Source of the DNA: Kitasatospora sp. NBC_01266
GTDB taxonomy: Bacteria; Actinomycetota; Actinomycetes; Streptomycetales; Streptomycetaceae
Assembly (NCBI RefSeq): GCF_036242395.1
Contig: NZ_CP108458.1
Span: 7,936,001-8,000,000, forward strand
Length of the DNA: 64,000 nt
Direction: 5' to 3'
The position numbers and the translations under genes are program-made. Shown here one piece after another: positions 42,144-50,048 of the stretch (position 1 is its first letter; the number at the start of each line of letters is the position of its first letter). Below the pieces are notes generated by a model that was not told where the DNA came from, did not search any database, and saw only the letters and a list, made by a program, of their open reading frames with translations.

Positions 42144-43242
42144 GGGGTCCATGCCTGAGGGGTCCGGCCCCGGCCCGGCCCCCCGGGCCGCCGGGCGGAT
42201 CCCCGCGGCCTCCGCGCTGCTGCGGTTCCGGGGCGCGGTCTCGCTGGAGCGGTACGACGACTGGGTGGCCCCCTGGCGCATCCCGCACCGGGAGCGCGAC
42301 CTCTACCTGCCCGAACGCGGGACCGAGCGGGGCGCCTTCACCGCCGGGGTCCGGCTCACCCTGCGGACCGACAGCAGCTGGCTGAGCTGCCGCTACCGCT
42401 CCCACCCGCCGCCCGACATGGGTGAGCCCAAGGAGGTCGCGCGGGTCGACGTCTGCTGCGACGGTCGGCTGGTCGCCACCGTCGAGCTGGCGACCGACGG
42501 CGCCGAGAGCTCCTTCCGGGTCGCCGGACTGCCGGCCGGCTCGAAACGGGTTGAGTTGTGGCTGCCCTGCTACAACCGCTTCGAACTGCGCGAGCTCGAG
42601 GTGGCGCCGGACGCCGAGGTGACCGCCGACGACCAGGTGTCGCCCCGGTGGGTCCACTACGGCAGCTCGATCTCCAACGGGCGCGGCGCCACCTCGCCGG
42701 GCCGGGCGTGGCACGCCCTGCTCGCCCGGTCCGCGGGCCTGGATCTGACCTCGGTCGGCCTGGGCGGCGTCTGCCACCTGCAGCCGGCGTTCGCGCGGCT
42801 GATCCGCGACACCCCGGCCGACCTGCTGACCTGCTGCATCGGGATCAACGTCTGCAAGTACGGGACGCACAACGCGCGCAGCTTCTCCGACGCCCTGATC
42901 GGCTTCCTGCAGATCGTCCGCGAAGGGCACCCGGGCACGCCGCTGGTGGTGACCTCCGCCATCCACTCCCCGCGCTGGGAGGACGCTCCGGGAGCCGCCG
43001 GGCTGACCCTGCCGGAATACCGCGAGTTCACCCGGCGCGCGGTGGCGGCCCTGCGCCGGCACGGCGACCGCGACCTGCACTACGTCGACGGACTCCAGCT
43101 GTTCGGTCCGGCCGACGAACACCTGATGCTCGAACCCCCGGGGAGTGCCCCGCTGCACCTGGGACCACGGGGTCACGTGCTCTTCGCGAGCCGGCTGCGC
43201 CGTGCCCTGCGGGAACTCGCGGTTCCCGCCCTGACCTCCTGA
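42136..43242 (+). CDS. SGNH/GDSL-family hydrolase or acyltransferase with N-terminal beta domain
   Basis: A 368-residue protein. The N-terminal 165 residues look beta-rich (FTAGVRLTLRTDSSWLSCRY), as in two-domain GDSL enzymes with a jelly-roll in front. The SGNH part starts with WVHYGSSISNGRG (nucleophile probably Ser178). Asn lies in CCIGINVCKYG and His in LHLGPRGHVLF. SsfX3 of tetracycline SF2575, a GDSL acyltransferase, has a similar two-domain plan, so acyl transfer to the nucleoside is possible. ATG 42136 overlaps the previous stop; ATG 42151 is an alternative. A 7-bp hairpin follows (43305-43330). Confidence 0.78.
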   Translation: MPEGSMPEGSGPGPAPRAAGRIPAASALLRFRGAVSLERYDDWVAPWRIPHRERDLYLPERGTERGAFTAGVRLTLRTDSSWLSCRYRSHPPPDMGEPKEVARVDVCCDGRLVATVELATDGAESSFRVAGLPAGSKRVELWLPCYNRFELRELEVAPDAEVTADDQVSPRWVHYGSSISNGRGATSPGRAWHALLARSAGLDLTSVGLGGVCHLQPAFARLIRDTPADLLTCCIGINVCKYGTHNARSFSDALIGFLQIVREGHPGTPLVVTSAIHSPRWEDAPGAAGLTLPEYREFTRRAVAALRRHGDRDLHYVDGLQLFGPADEHLMLEPPGSAPLHLGPRGHVLFASRLRRALRELAVPALTS

Positions 43243-43446
43243 CATCCCGATCTTCCGGATAACTGCCCTTTCAGGCACTTTTCGCCAACATCGGGGGCAG
43301 GATCGGAGAAATGCCGTTCTGCTTTTCTCCAGAGCGTTCTAGATTCACTGCGCCGCCGTTCGGCGGCGGTCGGAAAGGCCGATCGGTCGGCCTGCTGCGG
43401 GCACGATATCGAAAGTTTCAGGCCAAGCTGCGGTGAGGATGACTGG
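43243..43446 (+). promoter_or_regulatory. Promoter region of the main nucleoside operon
   Basis: A 204-bp gap of lower GC before the pseudouridine synthase gene. GGAGAAA at 43305-43311 pairs with TTTCTCC at 43324-43330 (12-nt loop). This may end the previous transcript. The sequence beyond it up to the GAGGATG ribosome site is the likely promoter. Confidence 0.5.
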
Positions 43447-44496
43447 ATGCCAATTCTCAAGAGCATTATCTCCGATTTTCGGGTGTCCGAGTCGATGGCC
43501 GTCGCGGTGTCGGACCCGGGCCCGGACACGTATCACTACCTGCGGCTCCACAAGTCCGGCCGCACGACATTCGAGGCCGTCGACGCGGTCGCCGAGGTCT
43601 GCGGGATAGCGCGGGCGGACATCGGATACGCCGGGCTGAAGGACGAGGACGGGGTCACCGACCAGTTCCTCACCGTCGCGGGCCAGGTGCCGGCCGACCG
43701 GATCGAGGCCTTCAACACGGCCCACGGCCACGGGTCCGCCCCGGGGTCCTCGGTGATGCGGCTGCGCCACCACGGCCACGGGGAGCACCCGTTGCACCCC
43801 GGCGAGCTCGACGGCAACAGCTTCCGGGTGGTGGCCCGCGGGCTGACCCGGGAGCAGGCCGAGCGGCTCGGCGCCTGCCGCGGCCGGCAGACCTTCCACT
43901 TCGTCAACTACTACGACACCCAGCGGTTCGGCGTACCGGACGGCCCCAAGCAGACCCATCTGCTCGGGCGGGCCCTGCTGGCGGGGGACTACCCGCGGGC
44001 GCTGGAGCTGCTGCGGGACTCCGGCTCCCCGGAGGGCCGGCTCTGCGCGGACTTCGAGGGCGAGCCCGAGGCGTTCTTCGCGGGCCTGGACCAGCGCCGG
44101 ATCGCCTTCTACCTCTCCTCGCACGCCTCCGACGAGTGGAACGCCCAGGTGCGCGCGCTGGTCGCGGGGAGCGCCGCCGGTGACCTGGTCGAGGAGGTGC
44201 GCGACGGCATCCCGTACGTCTTCGTCCGGCGCCCGGGCGCCGCGCTGGAGGTGCTGCGCCGGGGTGCGGCACTGCGCTGCCGCAGCTACCGGTGGCGGGA
44301 CGGCGCGATGGTGGAGTCCGAGTCGGCCCGCCCGCCCGTGGTGCAGACCCAGCTGCGGGTCGGCGAGGTCGGACCGGACGAGCTGGCGGCGGGCGCCGAG
44401 GCCTGGCGCTGCACGCTGTCGTTCTTCCTGCCCAGCGGCGCCTACGCGACCACCGCGATCACCCAGTTCTTCCACGCCCTGCCGGAGCCGGTGTGA
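43447..44496 (+). CDS. TruD-family pseudouridine synthase (C-nucleoside forming)
   Basis: A 349-residue TruD-type enzyme. The motifs in order are SDFRVSE (residues 9-15), IGYAGLKDEDGVTDQ with the catalytic Asp66, and NYYDTQRFG near residue 154. TruD normally converts U13 of tRNA to pseudouridine. In malayamycin, ezomycin and pseudouridimycin clusters, TruD-like enzymes supply the C-nucleoside. It lies upstream of an enolpyruvyl transferase and radical SAM enzyme, so it should provide pseudouridine (or its 5'-phosphate) for the bicyclic core. Streptomycetes rarely need a housekeeping TruD. The stop overlaps the next start. Confidence 0.92.
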   Translation: MPILKSIISDFRVSESMAVAVSDPGPDTYHYLRLHKSGRTTFEAVDAVAEVCGIARADIGYAGLKDEDGVTDQFLTVAGQVPADRIEAFNTAHGHGSAPGSSVMRLRHHGHGEHPLHPGELDGNSFRVVARGLTREQAERLGACRGRQTFHFVNYYDTQRFGVPDGPKQTHLLGRALLAGDYPRALELLRDSGSPEGRLCADFEGEPEAFFAGLDQRRIAFYLSSHASDEWNAQVRALVAGSAAGDLVEEVRDGIPYVFVRRPGAALEVLRRGAALRCRSYRWRDGAMVESESARPPVVQTQLRVGEVGPDELAAGAEAWRCTLSFFLPSGAYATTAITQFFHALPEPV

Positions 44497-45884
44497 GTAC
44501 CGGGACGCGGGACCTGGCGGGGACCGCCGCCGAACTCGCGGCCGGCGCCGACCTGTTGATCGAGGGCGGCGACCGGCTGCACGGCGAGGTGCGGGTCGCC
44601 GGCTTCAAGCACGCCCTGGTCACCGTGGTGGCGGCGGCCGTGGTGGGCCGTGCCCCGCTGACCGTCGCCAACTGCCCGGAGATCGAGGAGACCCGGGTCC
44701 TGGGCGAGCTGCTGCGGCGCGCCGGCGGCCGGGCCGACTACCAGGACGGCAGCTTCACGCTGGACCTGGCCGGGCTGCGCGACCTGCCGCTCGACCCCGA
44801 ACTGGTCCGCCGCATCCACGGCGCGGCCTATCTGCTGCCCGGGCTGCTGGCCCGCTTCGGCCGGGTGCACCTGCCCGCCTCCGGCGGCTGCCGGATCGGC
44901 GACAGCCCGTCCGGCAGCCGCCCGGTCCAGCAGTACGCCGACGTCCTGGCCCGGTTCGGCGCCCGCGTCCAGCTGGCCGAGGACGGCGCGTTGACGGTCC
45001 GCGCCGACAAGCTGGTGGGCTGCGAGATCGACCTGCGGGACTTCATGGCGGACCCGGTGCTGCTCAGCGGCCCGCTCTACTCGGGGGCCACCAAGACGGC
45101 GATCCTGGCGGCCGCCGCGGCGCACGGGACCACCCGGTTGCGCCACCCCTACCCCAAGCCCGATGTCACCGAGCTGGTCCAGGTGCTGCAGGCCATGGGC
45201 TGGTCGATCACCCGGCCGAGCGCGACCGAGCTGGTGATCGAGGGGCGCCCCGACCGCGGTGACGCCAGGCCCGTCGAACACACCCTGGTCAGCGACCTGA
45301 TCGAGGTCGTCACCTGGGCCACGGCCGCTGTCGTCACCGGCGGCGAGATCCGGTTGACCGGTCTGACCAGCGCCTCGCTGGCGGCCGGACTGGCACCGGA
45401 GATCAAGGTCGGCCGCCGCCTCGGTCTGCGCTGGGAGGCGGACGGCGCGGACGCGGTCGTCCTCCACCCCGACCCGCCCACCCGCCCGGTGGACGTCACG
45501 GTGGCCTCCCACGGCATCTACAGCGACAGCCAGCCCTTCCTGATGCTGCTGGCCACCCTCGCGCCGGGCGTCTCCCGGATCCGGGAGACCGTCTGGCAGG
45601 GCAGGTTCGCCCACCTGCCGGAGTTCAACCGCCTCGGCACCCGCATCGACCTGCGGGGCAGCGAGGCGCGGATCACCGGTGGACACCCGCCCGTGCGGCC
45701 CGCCGACCCGCTGCGGGCCGTCGACCTGCGCGGCGCTGCCGCACTGCTGCTGGCCGCGCTGCGCCCGGCCGGCCAGACCCGGCTGACCGGGGTCCACCAC
45801 CTCGCCCGCGGCTACCAGGACCTCGTGGGCGACCTGCGACGCCTGGGCGCGCGGATCGAGACCGACCACCAGCCCCACTCGTGA
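44493..45884 (+). CDS. MurA-family enolpyruvyl transferase (NikO/PolA type)
   Basis: A 463-residue EPSP-synthase-fold protein. The N-terminal LLIEGGDRLHGEVRVAGFKHA aligns with the MurA start; the usual Lys-Asn is Lys-His here. The flexible loop holds a Cys in LPASGGCRIGDSPSGSRPVQ, as in MurA's PGGC. Other domains follow (VLLSGPLYSGATKTAILAAA). In nikkomycin and polyoxin, this enzyme puts enolpyruvate on the 3'-OH of UMP, the first step to octosyl acid. Here the acceptor is probably pseudouridine 5'-phosphate. GTG overlaps the TruD gene stop, so coupling is tight. Confidence 0.9.
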   Translation: MSTGTRDLAGTAAELAAGADLLIEGGDRLHGEVRVAGFKHALVTVVAAAVVGRAPLTVANCPEIEETRVLGELLRRAGGRADYQDGSFTLDLAGLRDLPLDPELVRRIHGAAYLLPGLLARFGRVHLPASGGCRIGDSPSGSRPVQQYADVLARFGARVQLAEDGALTVRADKLVGCEIDLRDFMADPVLLSGPLYSGATKTAILAAAAAHGTTRLRHPYPKPDVTELVQVLQAMGWSITRPSATELVIEGRPDRGDARPVEHTLVSDLIEVVTWATAAVVTGGEIRLTGLTSASLAAGLAPEIKVGRRLGLRWEADGADAVVLHPDPPTRPVDVTVASHGIYSDSQPFLMLLATLAPGVSRIRETVWQGRFAHLPEFNRLGTRIDLRGSEARITGGHPPVRPADPLRAVDLRGAAALLLAALRPAGQTRLTGVHHLARGYQDLVGDLRRLGARIETDHQPHS

Positions 45885-45895
45885 CAAGGACAGCC

Positions 45896-47383
45896 ATGCC
45901 CGACGAACAGGGAACCGAGCAGCACGTCACGCGTACCCCCGGCCCCCCGCGCGTCCTGGTCATCTGGCCGCCCCAGGTGCTCAGTTACTTCAACGCCGGC
46001 CACCACCTGGCGCTCTACCAGGTCGCCGGACACCTCCGCGCCAAGCTGCCGGACGCCGAGGTGCGCGTCTGCGACGCCACCGTGCAGCGGCTGACCTGGA
46101 AGGACATCGGCGACGACCTGTACCAGCGGCAGTACGACGTGATCGCCGTGATGAACGACCTCGACGGCATCGACGGGCTGCGCCGCTTCCTGACCTACGC
46201 CAAGGAGCTCAGCCCCGGCTCGCGCACCGTCACCTTCGGGCGGCTCAGCGGGATGAACCCCGGGTTCTTCCAGCAGTACGACCTGGACGCCATCGTCCAC
46301 CGCGGCGACTTCGAGCCCGGCGTCCACGCGGCGGTCACCGCCTTCCTCGACGGCGACGGCGAAGGCGACCGTGAAGGCGACCGTGACGGCACTGGCGACG
46401 GCAATGGCGACGGTGGCCGGGCCGGTTCGCTGCCCGGCGTGCACCGGCGCCTGGCCGGGCGCTGGATCGAGACCGACCGGCCCGGCCTCTTCCTCGAACC
46501 CGAGGAGTGGGTGCTGCCCGGCCCCGACGAGATCCCGTACGACCGCTACGACGAGACCTACGGGAACGACGCCAACAAGTTCTGCGGCATCCCCAAGCGC
46601 CGCGAACTCGTCGTGCCGGCCGCCCGCGGCTGCCCGATCGGCTGCTCCTACTGCGAGGTCCACCCGATCTTCGGCAAGCGCGAACGGCGCCTGTCGGTCG
46701 ACCGGGTCCTGCGGTACATCGAGGACTCCTTCGCCGAATCCCCCTTCGAGTACGTGGCGTTCTACGCGCCCACCTTCACGCTGGACCGCCCGTGGGTCAT
46801 GGAACTCTGCGAGCGCCTGATCGCCCAGGGCTCCCGCTACCCGTGGAAGTGCGCCACCACCATGCACCACCTGGACGCCGAACTGGTCCGGCAGATGGGC
46901 CGGTCCGGCTGCGTGCGGGTCAGTGTCGGCCTGGAGACCCTGGAACCCGCCGGCCGCGGCGCCCTGCCACGGGCCAAGCACCAGGACGAGACCGACCTGG
47001 ACGAGCTCTCCGGCTGGTGCGCGGCGGCCGGCGTGGAGCTGAACTGCTTCGTCATCGCCGGCCTGCCGGGCACCTCGGTGGCCGGCGCCCAGCAGACCAT
47101 CGCCACCGTGCACAGCCTCGGCGGACGGGCCCGCCCCACCGTCTACTGCCCCACCGAGAAGATGCGGCCCGATCTGACGGAGAGCCAGATGGCTGGCTAC
47201 AACCGGCAGTTGTTCGTCCCGGGCTCGCACGACCTGACGCCCGGGGAACTGCACGACGCCTACGGCCTGGTCTTCGGCCACCAGCCCGACCAGACCACCG
47301 TCTTCCGCCGGATCCCGCAGCACGAGCCGTCCAGCCCCCGCGTCGACACCGCGCCGCGGCCGAGCACATCGGAGCCCTCATGA
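45896..47383 (+). CDS. Cobalamin-binding radical SAM enzyme (NikJ/PolH type)
   Basis: A 495-residue protein. The N-terminal B12-binding-like region begins at residue 19 (RVLVIWPPQVLSYFNAGHHL). A disordered Gly/Asp-rich insert at about 152-175 is encoded by a 6-bp repeat. The radical SAM cluster motif GCPIGCSYCEVHP has Cys246, 250 and 253 (CX3CX2C). NikJ/PolH join the enolpyruvyl group to C-5' and form the bicyclic octosyl acid phosphate. ATG 45896 with AAGGA is chosen; GTG 45881 overlaps the previous stop and is an alternative. Gene order, directly after the enolpyruvyl transferase, supports the assignment. Confidence 0.92.
   Translation: MPDEQGTEQHVTRTPGPPRVLVIWPPQVLSYFNAGHHLALYQVAGHLRAKLPDAEVRVCDATVQRLTWKDIGDDLYQRQYDVIAVMNDLDGIDGLRRFLTYAKELSPGSRTVTFGRLSGMNPGFFQQYDLDAIVHRGDFEPGVHAAVTAFLDGDGEGDREGDRDGTGDGNGDGGRAGSLPGVHRRLAGRWIETDRPGLFLEPEEWVLPGPDEIPYDRYDETYGNDANKFCGIPKRRELVVPAARGCPIGCSYCEVHPIFGKRERRLSVDRVLRYIEDSFAESPFEYVAFYAPTFTLDRPWVMELCERLIAQGSRYPWKCATTMHHLDAELVRQMGRSGCVRVSVGLETLEPAGRGALPRAKHQDETDLDELSGWCAAAGVELNCFVIAGLPGTSVAGAQQTIATVHSLGGRARPTVYCPTEKMRPDLTESQMAGYNRQLFVPGSHDLTPGELHDAYGLVFGHQPDQTTVFRRIPQHEPSSPRVDTAPRPSTSEPS
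46350..46414. repeat. GGCGAC-type hexamer repeat in the radical SAM gene
   Basis: About ten degenerate copies of a GGCGAC-like unit encode a Gly/Asp/Glu-rich loop between the B12-binding region and the radical SAM barrel. Confidence 0.75.
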
Positions 47384-48498
47384 ACCGCGACACCGCCCGG
47401 GCGGAGCACCAGCCGGACGCCCCGTTCGCCCGGCCCGGCGGCGGCCTGTTCCGCAGCACCCGGGTCCGCCGGCCCGGCGAGGTCAACCTGAAGAGCTGCG
47501 GCCTGCTGCACCCGCGCGCCGCCGCCTTCCACGCCGCGACCCTGGGCCGGATCGACCCGGTCGAGATCCTCACCTACCCGGTCTACGACGACACCTACGC
47601 GCTGGTCGCCGACCACCTCCAGGTCAGCACCGACACCCTGGTGCTCACCCCGGGCTCCGACCCCGGCCTCGGCATGCTGCTGCGGGCCTTCCCCGAGGCC
47701 CGCCGGATCGTCATCCACACGCCCAACTTCGGCGGTTGGACGAAGTTCGCCCGGATCGCCGACCGGACCCTGGACCCGGTGGGCCCCGACCCCGCCACGG
47801 GCCTGTTCCGCCCCGCCGACCTGCTGGACCGGCTGCGCCAGGGGCCGCCCGCCTTCGTCGTGGTCACCCTGCCGCACAGCTACACCGGCCAGCTCCACGA
47901 GGCCGCGGAACTCCGGGCGCTGGCCGACGGCGTGGGGGAGCACGGCAGCCTGCTGGTCCTGGACACCGCCTACCTGGCCTTCACCGAGGGCGGCGAGGAG
48001 CTGGTGCGCGGCCTGGTCGGCCTGCCGCACGTGGCGCGGGTCAACAGCTTCTCCAAGAGCCACGGCCTGTCCGGGGCCCGGGTCGCCGCTCTCGCCCTGC
48101 ACCCCGACCAGGCCGACCGGCTGTTCGACCTCGACCCGGAGGCGCCGGTCTCCGGGGTCTCGCTGGCGCTGCTGCGCGCCGCGCTGGGCGCGCCCGAGCT
48201 GTTCACCGAGGTCCAGGCCGAGGTGCGCCGGTTGCGCGACGTCTTCGGGACGCTCGTCGAGCAGGCCCTGCCCGGCTGGCGGGCCCGCCCCAGCGGCGGC
48301 AACTTCGTCACCTTCGACGTCCCGGAGCCGGCCCTGGCCGCGAGCGCCTTCGCCTTCCTGCACAAGCACGGCTACGTCACCCGCGACCTCTCGGAACTGC
48401 CCGGACTGCCGGCCGCGCTGCGCATCGCGGTCAGCGACGAGGAGACCGTGCACCGGGTCACCGCGCTGCTGGCCGAGTGGCGACGGGAGCAGGGGTGA
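47380..48498 (+). CDS. PLP-dependent aminotransferase, HisC-like (NikK/PolI type)
   Basis: A 372-residue class I/II aminotransferase. The PLP Lys is in VNSFSKSHGLSG (Lys226), and Asp195 in LLVLDTAYLAF contacts the ring nitrogen. The usual GGNFVTFDVPEP end is present. NikK and PolI are histidinol-phosphate-type aminotransferases that put the 5'-amino group on the oxidised octosyl/aldehyde intermediate. ATG overlaps the previous stop (ATGA). It therefore belongs to the same coupled series. Confidence 0.88.
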   Translation: MNRDTARAEHQPDAPFARPGGGLFRSTRVRRPGEVNLKSCGLLHPRAAAFHAATLGRIDPVEILTYPVYDDTYALVADHLQVSTDTLVLTPGSDPGLGMLLRAFPEARRIVIHTPNFGGWTKFARIADRTLDPVGPDPATGLFRPADLLDRLRQGPPAFVVVTLPHSYTGQLHEAAELRALADGVGEHGSLLVLDTAYLAFTEGGEELVRGLVGLPHVARVNSFSKSHGLSGARVAALALHPDQADRLFDLDPEAPVSGVSLALLRAALGAPELFTEVQAEVRRLRDVFGTLVEQALPGWRARPSGGNFVTFDVPEPALAASAFAFLHKHGYVTRDLSELPGLPAALRIAVSDEETVHRVTALLAEWRREQG

Positions 48499-49304
48499 GC
48501 CGCACGCCGCGGGCCGACGGCCCGGCGGCGCCGGTCCGCGGGACCCGGGTGATCCGGGTCCCGGGGCTGCCCAACGTCCGGGACACCGGCGGGCTGCCCG
48601 GGCCCGGCGGCCTGCGGCTGGGCCGGCGGCTGCTGCTGCGCGGCCCGGCGCCGGACACCGGGACGGTCGCGGCGCTCAGCGGGCTGGGCGTGCGCACCGT
48701 GGTGGACCTGCGCCGCCCCGCCGAGGGCGGCGACCCGGACGCCTTGGCGCTGCTGGACGCCCGCGTCCTGCGCCGCCCGCTGCACGCGGACCTGACCGGC
48801 ATCCGGGGCGTCGCCCGTCCCCAGCCGGGCGCCTACCTCGCGCACTACCGCCGGCTGCTGCCGCAGGCGGCGCCGGTGGCCGCCGAGGTGCTCGACCTGC
48901 TCGCCGAGCCCGCCGCCGCACCGGTGTACGTCTGCTGCAGTTTCGGCAAGGACCGGACCGGCCTGGTCTGCGCGCTGGTGCTGCGCACCCTGCGGGTCGC
49001 CCTGGCGGACGTCGCGGCCGACTACGCGCTCACCGGCCGCGCCTACCGGGCCCTCGGGCCGCGGGACCCGCGGCCCGCGCCGGTGGCGGCCTACCCGCCG
49101 GCGGACCTGGCGGCCAGGACCGTGTCACCGGCGCGCACCATGCGCCGGCTGCTGACCGACGTCGAACGGGAGCACCACGACCTCCGCCGCTACCTGGAAC
49201 TGAACGGACTGCGCCGCTCGGCGTGGCGAGGGGCGATGCGCCGGGCCTACCGGTGCGGGGCCGATCCCCTCGACGCGCCCGGCGCACCCCGGAAGGGACG
49301 ATGA
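48495..49304 (+). CDS. Tyrosine-phosphatase-family phosphatase (NikL/PolJ type)
   Basis: A 269-residue protein of the Tyr-phosphatase 3 family. The N-terminal LPNVRDTGGLPGPGGLRLGR is typical. The P-loop is VCCSFGKDRTGLV (Cys148, Arg154). The His that usually precedes the Cys is a Cys here. NikL/PolJ remove the 5'-phosphate from octosyl acid phosphate, so this is the likely role. The GTG start overlaps the aminotransferase stop. The C-terminus carries a basic tail (RGAMRRAYRCGADP). Confidence 0.88.
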   Translation: MSRTPRADGPAAPVRGTRVIRVPGLPNVRDTGGLPGPGGLRLGRRLLLRGPAPDTGTVAALSGLGVRTVVDLRRPAEGGDPDALALLDARVLRRPLHADLTGIRGVARPQPGAYLAHYRRLLPQAAPVAAEVLDLLAEPAAAPVYVCCSFGKDRTGLVCALVLRTLRVALADVAADYALTGRAYRALGPRDPRPAPVAAYPPADLAARTVSPARTMRRLLTDVEREHHDLRRYLELNGLRRSAWRGAMRRAYRCGADPLDAPGAPRKGR

Positions 49305-49954
49305 CCATGACCGTGCTCGACCTCGCCGCTCTCGAGGCGGCCGAGCTGCACACCGACCCGTATCCGCACGCCGTCGTCGAGCACTCCTTCGGCAGCGACG
49401 CGCTGGCCCGTGGCCTGCGCGAGGAGTTCGCCGCGGCCGGCTTCGTGCGCAACGAGCGCCAGTACGCCGAGGCCGGCGGCAAGCGCTACCTGATGTACAA
49501 CCGCTATGTCGTCAAGGACGGCAAGCCGGTGCCGGAGAGCCTGGCCAGCCTCTCCGAGACCTGGCAGCAGCTGATCACGGAGATCCTCGGCGACCCCTAC
49601 CGCGCCGCCCTCGGCGCGCTCACCGGCGTAGACCTGGACGGGTGCGCGCTGGAGGCCAGGCTCGACCGCTACACCCAGGGCTGCTGGATCGAGCCGCACA
49701 CCGACCGCCCCGACAAGGTCGTCACCCAGCTCTTCTACTTCAACGAGCCCTGGCGGGAGGAGTGGCAGGGCGAGTTCCGGGTGCTGCGCGGACCCGACCT
49801 CGACGACTGCGCCCGCAAGGTGCTGCCGCGCCTGGGGACGTCCGTGGTGATGCGTCGCTCCGACCGCTCCTGGCACGGCGTGCCGCCGATCGTGGAGGGG
49901 ACCGGGCAGGACCGGCTCTCCCTGCTGGTCCACTTCGTCCGCGACGCCGGCTGA
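49301..49954 (+). CDS. 2OG-Fe(II) oxygenase, prolyl hydroxylase-like (NikM/PolK candidate)
   Basis: A 217-residue enzyme. Metal ligands are His133 and Asp135 in WIEPHTDRPDKVVTQLFYF, and His192 in RSWHGVPPI. The 2OG Arg (about 205) follows in GQDRLSLLVHF. It starts at ATG 49301 with GGAAGGGA, overlapping the phosphatase stop. In the nikkomycin/polyoxin route an enzyme of this class oxidises the octosyl acid, enabling cleavage or transamination. The position after the phosphatase supports this. It is not related in sequence style to the TauD pair. Confidence 0.82.
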   Translation: MTMTVLDLAALEAAELHTDPYPHAVVEHSFGSDALARGLREEFAAAGFVRNERQYAEAGGKRYLMYNRYVVKDGKPVPESLASLSETWQQLITEILGDPYRAALGALTGVDLDGCALEARLDRYTQGCWIEPHTDRPDKVVTQLFYFNEPWREEWQGEFRVLRGPDLDDCARKVLPRLGTSVVMRRSDRSWHGVPPIVEGTGQDRLSLLVHFVRDAG

Positions 49955-49971
49955 CCCGCCCCACCCGCTGC

Positions 49972-50028
49972 TCCACCCCCACCCCCACCCCTGCCCCCAC
50001 CCCTGCCCCTGCCCCCACCCCCACCCCT
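49972..50028. repeat. C-rich intergenic tract
   Basis: A purine-poor tract of CCCCCACCC and CCCCTG units fills most of the gap between the oxygenase and the next gene. It could form a strong one-sided structure but has no sign of a start or promoter. Confidence 0.7.
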
Positions 50029-50048
50029 GACCTGCTGACGGAGGACCC

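Noticed and set aside
45881..45895. GTG 45881 as start of the radical SAM gene.
   Set aside because: It would overlap the previous stop neatly, but ATG 45896 has AAGGA at good distance. Either is possible; the ATG was preferred.
49972..50028. The C-rich tract as a possible transcription terminator or CRISPR-like repeat.
   Set aside because: It has no inverted symmetry and no regular repeat-spacer period.
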